DNA from: Dyadobacter sp. CY347
Lineage (GTDB): Bacteria; Bacteroidota; Bacteroidia; Cytophagales; Spirosomataceae
Length of the DNA: 64,000 nucleotides
Reading direction: 5' to 3'
NCBI RefSeq assembly: GCF_021502655.1
Contig: NZ_JAKFFT010000002.1
Span: 1,364,001-1,428,000 of the forward strand
The notes below the pieces were generated by a model. The model made no database searches. It was not told the DNA's origin and saw only the letters and a list, made by a program, of their open reading frames with translations. Made by a program: the position numbers and the translations under genes. Below, piece after piece: positions 8,484 through 16,421 of this stretch; position 1 is the stretch's first letter, and every line of letters starts with the position of its first letter.

Positions 8484-9410
8484 ATGCCATTGGCATCACC
8501 GATTCCTGACATGCCAAAAAGTACGGGCCTACTCGCATCTGAGCTCATCAAGCTGAAAAATCTGCAACTGACCGGCAAGCTGGTGAGCGAGGAGCTGATG
8601 CTGGGGATCCATGCCAGCAAACGGTCGGGAATAGGGGTGGAGTTTGAGCAATATCGGCACTATGAGCCCGGCGACGACCCGAAACGCATTGACTGGAAGT
8701 TGTTTGCGCGGACAGACAAGCATTTGATCCGCGAATCGTCCACAGAGAGCGATAAGCAGGTCCGGTTTGTCCTGGATCTTTCCGGTTCGATGAATTATGT
8801 GGAAAATGGTGTGAGCCGGTTGCAATATGCGCAAATTTTACTGGCCTCGCTTGCATATCTCTGCTACATTCAGAATGATCAAATGTCACTTTATGCATTG
8901 AAAGACAGTGTGATACAAACGGTTTCAGCTACCGGCGCTTCCTCTTCCGGCAAGCAGGCGTTTCAGAAAATTCTTGTGGGTCTGGAGAAAACTGTTGCTG
9001 GTGGCATTTGGGAAAATGAAGGGCAAAATATCAAATTTCCGGAATTTCAGTCGAAGAAAAAGGAACAGCTGATTTTTGTTAGTGATTTTTTGCAGGCCCG
9101 GAATGAGTGGCTGGATTTGATCCGTTCGCTTGCGAGCCCGTATCGCGAAATAGTTGTATTTCAGATTCTTGGAGATCAGGAATTGGAATTTAACCTTGAA
9201 GGTTTCTATCGATTTAAGGATTTGGAAACGGGTAAGGAAATCGAGCTGGACGCCGGGTCTGTTCGCGAGAAGTTTCGCCAATCGGCTGATCAATATTTGC
9301 AGCAGTTAAAAGAGGCACTACAAATCCCGCATGTAAGCCTCGTGCGCGCGCGCATGAGCGATCCCATCGGAATGGTTTTAAAGTCATTTTTGACCAAACG
9401 AAAAGGATAA
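8484..9410 (+). CDS. DUF58 / vWA-like protein
   Basis: A DUF58 protein, the usual partner of MoxR. The family signature runs through residues 58-84 (YRHYEPGDDPKRIDWKLFAR then TDKHLIRE). A metal-ion-dependent adhesion site of the DxSxS type follows at Asp98-Ser100-Ser102 (LDLSGSM). No transmembrane segment is obvious. I use the ATG at 8484, 8 bp after the moxR stop; an ATG at 8511 is also possible. A longer reading from 8253 would lie inside moxR and is not credible. The stop codon touches the ATG of the next gene with no spacer. Confidence 0.88.
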   Translation: MPLASPIPDMPKSTGLLASELIKLKNLQLTGKLVSEELMLGIHASKRSGIGVEFEQYRHYEPGDDPKRIDWKLFARTDKHLIRESSTESDKQVRFVLDLSGSMNYVENGVSRLQYAQILLASLAYLCYIQNDQMSLYALKDSVIQTVSATGASSSGKQAFQKILVGLEKTVAGGIWENEGQNIKFPEFQSKKKEQLIFVSDFLQARNEWLDLIRSLASPYREIVVFQILGDQELEFNLEGFYRFKDLETGKEIELDAGSVREKFRQSADQYLQQLKEALQIPHVSLVRARMSDPIGMVLKSFLTKRKG

Positions 9411-10535
9411 ATGGAGTTTCTGAATCCATATATGCTTTGGGGAACGCTGGCGATTGCTTTGCCGGTGATCATTCATTTTTGGTATCAGAAAAAGGGCAAA
9501 CAAATTGCATGGGCGGCTTCGCAGTGGCTCGTTGACAAAACTTCGCTGCAAAACCGTGGCATAAGGATAGATGAAATTCCACTGCTGCTAATCCGCTGTC
9601 TGTTAGTGATTTTGCTTTCCATTCTGCTTAGCGAGCCTATTCTGACCTGGTTCAATAAGGACCAGGAAAAAGAACAATTTCATTTGGTACAGGCTGATGC
9701 CGGCGTGATCAGCAATTTTCGGTTCGAACTTGAAAATGCGCTGAAAAAGAAAGAAAAGGTAATTTTTATCGGCGCTGATCCGGAACCTTTAGCAGACCTC
9801 ACTTCAATTCCGCGGGATGAAAGCGGTTTGTCTAGGTTACAGCAGAACATTAACAACATTGCCGGTCGTGACACGCATTTGAACTTATATTTAAATAACA
9901 ATCAGGAAATAAGCCGTTTACCTAAGATCCTTATCCCTGGAACTTATAAGTTATTTGTGGTTAGGGATTCAGTGCGAAAATCAGAAAATCCGCTGATCGA
10001 TTTTGCCAAGAGAACGGGTAAGGAACGCATTAATGTACTAATTAATTATGAAAATCAGGAAGAAACGGAAACGGTTCGGGCTGGTCTGAAAGCATTAAGA
10101 GATGTTTTTCAGATTCCGATTAATATAGATTTGGCAACCGGATTAAAAAGCCAATATGACTGGATTTTTACAGATAAGCCAATAGAGAGGCAAAATAAGC
10201 AGACTTTGTATGTTGTCCCGCAAAAAAGTGTCGGGGATCATGTATTTGAAAACATTATTGAGGTCAACGATTCACTGCGGCTGGCGACTTCTTCAATCGT
10301 GCAAAATGGGCAGTTGCCGGAATGGCTGGGAGAGATGCTGATCGCTCATTATGACCTCGGTAACAAGTCAAATCCGCTAAGTCAGAGGCAGCTGGAAGGA
10401 GCATTCGCAAGCATTCAATCACAAAAGGGACAACATTCAAATGGTTCGCATCAATGGTTGTTGTTGGTTTTTATTTTGATATTCATGCTGGAACGTTGGA
10501 TTTCACTTAATCAAAACAATGCGCGCAATGCATGA
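9411..10535 (+). CDS. BatA-like membrane protein (N-terminal BatA domain)
   Basis: The first 85 residues match the BatA N-terminal region: MEFLNPYMLWG, a membrane helix, the motif IHFWYQKKG with a W-rich stretch, then a second hydrophobic helix. The middle (about 90-330) looks soluble and weakly conserved, and a third helix lies near the C-terminus (WLLLVFILIFML). The vWA domain seen in full BatA proteins is not evident. It starts directly after DUF58 and overlaps the next gene by 17 bp. Probably an inner-membrane part of the MoxR-associated complex (inference from context). Confidence 0.78.
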   Translation: MEFLNPYMLWGTLAIALPVIIHFWYQKKGKQIAWAASQWLVDKTSLQNRGIRIDEIPLLLIRCLLVILLSILLSEPILTWFNKDQEKEQFHLVQADAGVISNFRFELENALKKKEKVIFIGADPEPLADLTSIPRDESGLSRLQQNINNIAGRDTHLNLYLNNNQEISRLPKILIPGTYKLFVVRDSVRKSENPLIDFAKRTGKERINVLINYENQEETETVRAGLKALRDVFQIPINIDLATGLKSQYDWIFTDKPIERQNKQTLYVVPQKSVGDHVFENIIEVNDSLRLATSSIVQNGQLPEWLGEMLIAHYDLGNKSNPLSQRQLEGAFASIQSQKGQHSNGSHQWLLLVFILIFMLERWISLNQNNARNA

Positions 10536-12744
10536 ATTAAGGAAAATGATCGGTATGGTGACCAACCAGCTTTACGCCAGCGGAATGTTACGCTGCTTGC
10601 TGTTGGCCGGCTCTGCCTATCTTTTCGTTTCTGCGTTTACCGGGCCGTTTCATATGCTCAGCATTTTTGCAGCGATTGCGGCTCTGGGGGCAGGATTTGG
10701 TGTGACCGGGATCTATAAAAGTAAAAGACAGAAGGCTATTGCGTTGATACACAATCATGTGGGTGAAACGGAATATAGTTTGCACCTTCTGGAAAAAGCG
10801 GACCTGAATGTCGCGGAACAATTACAGTTAGAGCGCATTGCGAACCAAAACTTTACTTTTCCCATAGTAAAGCTTTATCATGGCCTGCCGACTTATATAA
10901 GCATTTTTGCGGCGGTGCTGGCATTTCATTTCATTTATCCCACCATTTTATTTAATAAAAAAACAGGTGGTGCAAAGCAAACAATGCAGCAGGAACCAGC
11001 GCGTCCGAATGTGTTACTTGCACCTCAATACGAGTCCGCGACGATTAACATTACGCCGCCCGCATACACAAGGTTACCCAAGCAGCAATCAAATGACTTG
11101 AATGTCAGCACAATAACTGGCTCTGCATTGTCTTGGACGGTGAAGTTCAGCCATTCTGAAAACCTTTCCCTTCGGCTGGCAAATAGCCAGGGCGAGGAGA
11201 TTCCCTTTCAAAAACGGAAAGGTCGTTTTACTCATTCAGATAAAATTACAGGATCCGGTTTATATGCGATTAAGGGTTATTGGAAGGATTCACTCATCTA
11301 CCAGTCTGATTTTTACCGCCTGGAAGCATTACCCGATCTCGCACCGAAAATAGAGCCTGCGTCCAAAGAATTGTATAAATACCATTTTCTGAAAGATCCT
11401 AAAACGATAAAAATCTCGGCTAAAATTTCAGACGACTTCCTTGTTAGTCAGGCGTTTATAGTTGCAACATTGGCTCGGGGATCGGGAGAGAATGTGAAAT
11501 TCCGGGAGGTGAAAATTTCTTTAATGCCGAAAGATTTCAAAGAGGCCAATTTGCAGAAGGAGATCAACCTCAGTGAGTTAAATTTCACTCCAGGGGACGA
11601 ATTGTATTATTATTGGGCGGCTATCGATAACAAAACCCCGCAGGCAAATTTCAGCAAGTCAGATACGTATTTTTTGGTTTACAAAGACACGTCTAATGTT
11701 GAGGAAGCGGAGCTGGCGACCATGGCTGTGAACATTATGCCGGAATATTTCAGAAGTCAAAGGCAAATCATTATTGATACGGAAAAGTTGATCGCGAAGC
11801 GAAAGAAGTTGGCCCAAAAAGAGTTTGCTTCGGCGTCCAATGAAATTGGTTTTGACCAAAAAGTGCTCAGACTGCGTTATGGGCAATATTTGGGGGAGGA
11901 ATTTGAAACAAGCATTGGCGGCGGTGGCGCACCCCAGGGTGCAGATGCTGGTAATGTGCTGGATGCATTTACCCATAAGTCGGACGGGGAAGGCGAAGCT
12001 GCGGAGCGCCGGGCTGCCGAGCCTGAACATAAGGATGACCATGCCGGACATGACCACGGAAAAGGACATGATGAAGCGGGTGAGAAAGATCCCCTGGCAG
12101 CACTAATGGAACAATATGTCCATGCACACGATGACGCGGAAACGAACACATTCTATGAGCAATCGACCCGAAGTTTGCTGAAAATGGCTTTGGAACAAAT
12201 GTGGCAGTCGGAACTGCATTTGCGCTTATATGAGCCAGAAAAAGCCCTTCCATTTGAGCATAGAGCGCTTGAATTCCTGAAATCTGCCCAGCATAAGGCC
12301 AGGACATATGTCAAAAAAAGCGGTTACGACCCGCCTCCGATCAAGGAAAAAGAGAAACGGTTGAGCGGTGAGTTGACTGAGATCAGCAGTAATTTGAATG
12401 CTGAAAAGTTATACAAAAGTAAAACGACGGCCCAGCTGGCCGCCGAAATTTTGGGTTTCCTGGACTATGAACAGTTCATTCAAGAACAAAAGTCCAGATT
12501 ACGGCTGACCGGAAGCACGCTATCAGACCGGCTTATCAGCAGCGGACCATTCAATGGAGGATTAGGGAACTGGGAAATGATCGGGTCGTTGCAAAAACTC
12601 GTCAATGGGTCAACATTATCAGTAAAGGAAAAGCAACGCTTAAAAAGCAGTTTGTATAAATTTACCAACCATTCTGAACGAAGCCGAAGCAGTTATTCCA
12701 GTGAGAAAAAGCTGGAGGAAGCGTTTTGGAAAAAGCTTCAATAG
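10519..12744 (+). CDS. Large membrane-anchored protein, DUF4175-like
   Basis: I recognise this only loosely. It has two membrane helices in the first 150 residues and then a long periplasmic-type region with beta-rich segments (TINITPPAYTRLP, a theme of DUF4175-like proteins in MoxR/BatA clusters). A helical, charged C-terminal half follows. Around residues 502-521 there is a His/Asp/Glu-rich stretch with six His, which could bind metal or be a flexible linker. The gene overlaps its neighbour upstream by 17 bp, so its product is presumably made together with the BatA-like protein. Function unknown. Confidence 0.6.
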   Translation: MRAMHELRKMIGMVTNQLYASGMLRCLLLAGSAYLFVSAFTGPFHMLSIFAAIAALGAGFGVTGIYKSKRQKAIALIHNHVGETEYSLHLLEKADLNVAEQLQLERIANQNFTFPIVKLYHGLPTYISIFAAVLAFHFIYPTILFNKKTGGAKQTMQQEPARPNVLLAPQYESATINITPPAYTRLPKQQSNDLNVSTITGSALSWTVKFSHSENLSLRLANSQGEEIPFQKRKGRFTHSDKITGSGLYAIKGYWKDSLIYQSDFYRLEALPDLAPKIEPASKELYKYHFLKDPKTIKISAKISDDFLVSQAFIVATLARGSGENVKFREVKISLMPKDFKEANLQKEINLSELNFTPGDELYYYWAAIDNKTPQANFSKSDTYFLVYKDTSNVEEAELATMAVNIMPEYFRSQRQIIIDTEKLIAKRKKLAQKEFASASNEIGFDQKVLRLRYGQYLGEEFETSIGGGGAPQGADAGNVLDAFTHKSDGEGEAAERRAAEPEHKDDHAGHDHGKGHDEAGEKDPLAALMEQYVHAHDDAETNTFYEQSTRSLLKMALEQMWQSELHLRLYEPEKALPFEHRALEFLKSAQHKARTYVKKSGYDPPPIKEKEKRLSGELTEISSNLNAEKLYKSKTTAQLAAEILGFLDYEQFIQEQKSRLRLTGSTLSDRLISSGPFNGGLGNWEMIGSLQKLVNGSTLSVKEKQRLKSSLYKFTNHSERSRSSYSSEKKLEEAFWKKLQ

Positions 12745-12779
12745 ACATAAAAACCGGACTGACCGCTCAACAAATACGC

Positions 12780-14453
12780 ATGATCCACTTCGACTTTAAC
12801 TGGTCAGATCCGCTTAATCTCATCATTCTGGCACTTGCCCTGGCGCTGCTTCCCTTGCAGTTATGGCTGATTTTGCGCGGTAATGTTGCCGGTCGCTTTA
12901 CCTCGCGGCATTGGGTCAGGATAGGCTTGCATGTGCTGTTGTGGCTGGCGGTTTTAGCATTTATCATTCAACCATATGGGCTTGCAAAAGCTAAAACGGT
13001 TACAGGTTTTATCGCAGGAAAAGATGTTCCCGCAATGACGGCCAATTCACTGAGGGATAGCATCAATAACCTGCGTAAATTGGTTTCAAGTGACTTTAAA
13101 AGCGCAGGTTTTGATACATTAATTCTGGCAGGACAGGATTTTCCTGTGGATGTGTTTGAAGGAATTTTGAGCGCAAAAAAATTTCCTGAAAGGATTGAGT
13201 GGATTCCATATTTTTCTACGGACAAATGGCAGACATTACAATGGAAGGGAATTTTGCGAAAGGGTGAAATGCAGGTCGTTCAAGGCAGTATGAATGCATC
13301 CGGGCCGAAACTTTTGAAGGTCAAATACGGATCTAAAACGCTTGATAGCATTGCATTAAACAAAGGACAGAATAAATTCAGCCTACGTTTCCCGGTTTTT
13401 TCCGAGGGTAGGACACTGGTTGAGCTAGCGCTAGGCGATCAGGTCCAGGATACCCTGCATTTTTTTGCACGGCCATCACAGAAACTCACCTTTCAGTTCA
13501 TTCTGGACAGCCCGGATTTTGAAAGCCGCGCGCTGGCTGACTGGCTCGGGAAGTCGGGACATGCTGTGATTTATGAGGCAACTTTATCGAAAAACACAAA
13601 AAGTCAACAGACGATTAATAAAGGGCAGAATCCGGATGTTATCATTACCGATGCGGGTAATGCTGGCAACGCCATAATTAAGAAACATTTAGCGGCTGGT
13701 AAAAGCATTTTGTTCATGAACATGACCAAGCCAGCGGATGAGATCAAAGCTATTAATGTTGCTTTGGGAACGCGGTTCAACGTGCGGAGAATATCTGCGG
13801 AAGAATCTGTTCCTGTAAATCCTGGTCTTACAGCTTTGCCTTTCCGCTTCGTGCCGGGCAATCGATATCTTATTTCCAAAACATTCCCTGTTGCTGTTGA
13901 AAAAAACCGGGGCAGGGTGGGCGTGAGCTTGTTAAGTGAAACTTTTCCGCTTCAACTTGCAGGGGATAGTGTGGCATATCAAAAAGTTTGGGATGCAGTG
14001 TTTGCGCCGGTTTTACCGGCAACCGCGGACAACATGGAAATTCAAGCGCCTCTTTTCGAAGGTGTTAACGCTTCTGTGAAATTAAATTGGTTGTCTAATG
14101 CATTAAATATTTTGAGGATCGGGTCTGATTCAATTTTTCTAAGCCATTCACTTATAAATCAGCAATCAGCTGGGGCCAATTTCAGGCCCACGGAAACCGG
14201 CTGGATCAGCTCGAACGACTCGCTGAACATTGAATTGTTTGTAGAAAAACAGGCCAATATGAAAGACATCTATCACACAGCAATGCTAACGGATTTTATC
14301 AAGTCCTATAATAGTCTCCAAAACCGGTTAAAAAGTGAACCGGACGCTTCCCGGAACGATTTAAACGAGGTTAAGCAAAAACTTCCGGATTGGATGTGGT
14401 TTACGCTGCTTATGCTATGCTGTCTGGCCGTGTGGATCGAGCGTAAATTGTAG
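12780..14453 (+). CDS. Membrane-anchored protein of the MoxR/BatA cluster, unknown function
   Basis: About 557 residues with two membrane helices near the start (around residues 13-30 and 45-63), a long extracytoplasmic domain, and one helix at the very C-terminus followed by WIERKL. The topology (two N-terminal helices, large domain, C-terminal helix) resembles other BatA-cluster proteins, but I cannot name a family. I prefer the ATG at 12780; a TTG at 12726 would overlap the previous gene by 19 bp. It is the last gene of the plus-strand block and converges on a minus-strand kinase 44 bp away. Confidence 0.55.
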   Translation: MIHFDFNWSDPLNLIILALALALLPLQLWLILRGNVAGRFTSRHWVRIGLHVLLWLAVLAFIIQPYGLAKAKTVTGFIAGKDVPAMTANSLRDSINNLRKLVSSDFKSAGFDTLILAGQDFPVDVFEGILSAKKFPERIEWIPYFSTDKWQTLQWKGILRKGEMQVVQGSMNASGPKLLKVKYGSKTLDSIALNKGQNKFSLRFPVFSEGRTLVELALGDQVQDTLHFFARPSQKLTFQFILDSPDFESRALADWLGKSGHAVIYEATLSKNTKSQQTINKGQNPDVIITDAGNAGNAIIKKHLAAGKSILFMNMTKPADEIKAINVALGTRFNVRRISAEESVPVNPGLTALPFRFVPGNRYLISKTFPVAVEKNRGRVGVSLLSETFPLQLAGDSVAYQKVWDAVFAPVLPATADNMEIQAPLFEGVNASVKLNWLSNALNILRIGSDSIFLSHSLINQQSAGANFRPTETGWISSNDSLNIELFVEKQANMKDIYHTAMLTDFIKSYNSLQNRLKSEPDASRNDLNEVKQKLPDWMWFTLLMLCCLAVWIERKL

Positions 14454-14497
14454 CTGCGTGGCTATTCTTTCAATGGAAAGCTGCTTGGGATGTATTC

Positions 14498-15787
14498 CTA
14501 AACCCCTTGTTTCACAGGCAAAATCAGTTCAAACACTGCGCCTTCGCCTTCCTTGCTGGATACATTAATGCTTCCGTTGTGCTTGTCAATGATCTTTTTG
14601 GTAATGGCTAAACCAATGCCAGAACCTTCGTATTTGTCTTTGGTGTTTAAACGCTCAAAGAGTGAGAAAATCTTTTCATTATACAGCTCATCAAAGCCAA
14701 TTCCGTTATCAGCAATGGTGATGTAACAGGTCGCTGTGCCGGAAGCGTCTTTTAATGAACCCTCTGCTTCCCCATGGACACCTCCCGAAATGCGTATCAC
14801 CGGCGCAAGTCCCGGCTTTGAGAATTTGATGGAATTGCTGATCAGATTTTGAAAAACCTGTTTGATTTGTCCCCTGTTGACTTCAATATCAGGCAATTGA
14901 TCTACAAAAATTTGTGCATTTTTTTCCAGGATAAGGATCTCATAATCATCCAGCACTTCATTGACGACTTCGTTCAGGCTGGTTAATGCATAATTATTCA
15001 GATTGGTCGAGAGTCTTGAATAGCTGAGAATATCTGTGATCATATTGCGCATTCTTTGGGAAGACGCGATGATTTTATCCAGATATGTAATGTTTTCTTC
15101 CGAAACCTGATCGGCAAGCCGATTTCTCAGCATGGTGGAGAAGATCAATATTTTACGCAACGGCTCCTGCAAGTCGTGGGAAGCCACGGAAGCAAACTGT
15201 TGCAGGTCGTGGTTGCTGATTTCAAGCTCTGTATTGATCTCAGCCAGACGTAAGTTGTTCTGTTTCAGAAGTTGCTGAATTTCTTTTTGGAACGAAAGAT
15301 CCGTAAGTATAACGCTCAACGCGGGCCCTTCGTCCAGTTGAAGCATGGTAACCGACAGCTGGCAGGGAACCTGAGCGCCGCCTCTGCTGATACAAAGCTC
15401 CGTTTTACTGTCTTCACTCCAACCGTTATTAAAAAGATCCAGATATATATCAAGGAACCCATCGGCAATAAAATCAGCGAAATGCAACCCTACCACCTTG
15501 GACAAAGGCAGGTTGATCATGGAAGCGAACATGGAGTTGCAGTAAAGGATCAGTCCCTCATGATTCAGCGTTACCGCACCTTCGTTCATTTTCTCGATGA
15601 ACACGCGGTAAGTCTGATCAGCCGTCTTCAATGTGAAGAGCTGATGCCCGCCGTCGGGACTTTTGACCACCAATGCATCCACCTGTCCTGAACGGATCGC
15701 ATGAATGGTCTCAGTGGCCTCTTCAAGTTGTGAGTGCAGGTCTTCATTTTCCCTTAGCAGCTCCTCATATGTCTTCTGCCTGTTCAT
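14498..15787 (-). CDS. PAS-domain sensor histidine kinase linked to the Kai genes
   Basis: A soluble histidine kinase of 429 residues. A coiled coil lies at residues 5-35, a PAS domain at about 55-165, a helical linker, then HisKA with His204 (SHDLQEPLRK) and an HATPase domain with ADNGIGFDE and GSGIGLAITKK. No membrane segments. Its ATG overlaps the stop codon of the upstream kaiB by 4 bp, so it is translated with the Kai module. In cyanobacteria the clock kinase SasA carries a KaiB-like domain fused to the kinase. Here the sensing part is PAS and the KaiB proteins are separate. It may be the output or input kinase of the Kai module (inference). Confidence 0.88.
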   Translation of the reverse strand: MNRQKTYEELLRENEDLHSQLEEATETIHAIRSGQVDALVVKSPDGGHQLFTLKTADQTYRVFIEKMNEGAVTLNHEGLILYCNSMFASMINLPLSKVVGLHFADFIADGFLDIYLDLFNNGWSEDSKTELCISRGGAQVPCQLSVTMLQLDEGPALSVILTDLSFQKEIQQLLKQNNLRLAEINTELEISNHDLQQFASVASHDLQEPLRKILIFSTMLRNRLADQVSEENITYLDKIIASSQRMRNMITDILSYSRLSTNLNNYALTSLNEVVNEVLDDYEILILEKNAQIFVDQLPDIEVNRGQIKQVFQNLISNSIKFSKPGLAPVIRISGGVHGEAEGSLKDASGTATCYITIADNGIGFDELYNEKIFSLFERLNTKDKYEGSGIGLAITKKIIDKHNGSINVSSKEGEGAVFELILPVKQGV

Positions 15788-16107
15788 GTTCCAATCGAAA
15801 TTCCGAGACCTTTAAGCACTTTTTCTGTATCGGACATGTCTCCGATCAGTCTTCTTGCCGGTAAGGGCAAACTTTTAATGAGTAGAGGTAAGGCAATGAT
15901 CTGTTCTTTTTCAGCCAGGGTTTTTTGTTGGTAAACATCAATGATTTCCAGCGAGTACCGGTCTTTGAGATATGTTTCACAGATTTCCTTAACATTCACG
16001 ACCGCCCTCCTCGAATTGAAGGACGCGCCTGTAATGAACAGCCGCAGCTCGTAGTGGATCACTTCCTCATCCTCATTAAACGGCGTAATATCTGTGTTAT
16101 CGCTCAT
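15784..16107 (-). CDS. kaiB: KaiB-like protein, divergent copy
   Basis: A 107-residue thioredoxin-like KaiB family member. It keeps the core pattern [26 protein letters not shown], a Pro-containing strand (ALPLL), and the ending [23 protein letters not shown]. An extra acidic N-terminal stretch of about 16 residues (with DEDEEV-like character) is not in classical KaiB. It is less like cyanobacterial KaiB than its upstream twin. Its start overlaps the stop of that twin by 4 bp and its stop overlaps the kinase start by 4 bp. KaiB binds KaiC and switches fold in the cyanobacterial clock. Whether this copy does so is unknown. Confidence 0.87.
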   Translation of the reverse strand: MSDNTDITPFNEDEEVIHYELRLFITGASFNSRRAVVNVKEICETYLKDRYSLEIIDVYQQKTLAEKEQIIALPLLIKSLPLPARRLIGDMSDTEKVLKGLGISIGT

Positions 16108-16403
16108 TCTGTTCTTTTTGCAGGGCGTATATTAAGTCCAACCAGTACTTTTTCCTCGTTTGAAAGGTCACCTATGATCTTACGGATAGGTTCCGGGACT
16201 TTCTTCACAAGCGTAGGAATGGCAAGTATCTGATCGCCCTCAGCCAGCTGCGGTTGTAACAGAAGATCGATTACTTCAATGACATATTTGTCTTTTAAAT
16301 ACTCTTCACAATATTTCCTGAGATTGGCAAGCGCGGTGACCGACTTAGTCGTTTTTCCGGCTACGTATAATCTAAGCTCCCATATTTCTGCTGTTTCTTC
16401 CAT
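16104..16403 (-). CDS. kaiB: KaiB-like protein, canonical-looking copy
   Basis: A 99-residue KaiB with strong resemblance to the classical form: [19 protein letters not shown], a [26 protein letters not shown] core (seen as [14 protein letters not shown] and IPTLVKKVP), and [20 protein letters not shown]. The LAIPTL segment carries the Pro expected at the KaiB cis-proline. It begins 18 bp after kaiC and couples by a 4-bp overlap to the second kaiB. The likely role is binding to the KaiC CI lobe. Confidence 0.92.
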   Translation of the reverse strand: MEETAEIWELRLYVAGKTTKSVTALANLRKYCEEYLKDKYVIEVIDLLLQPQLAEGDQILAIPTLVKKVPEPIRKIIGDLSNEEKVLVGLNIRPAKRTE

Positions 16404-16421
16404 ATCTGACTGGTGCGGTTT

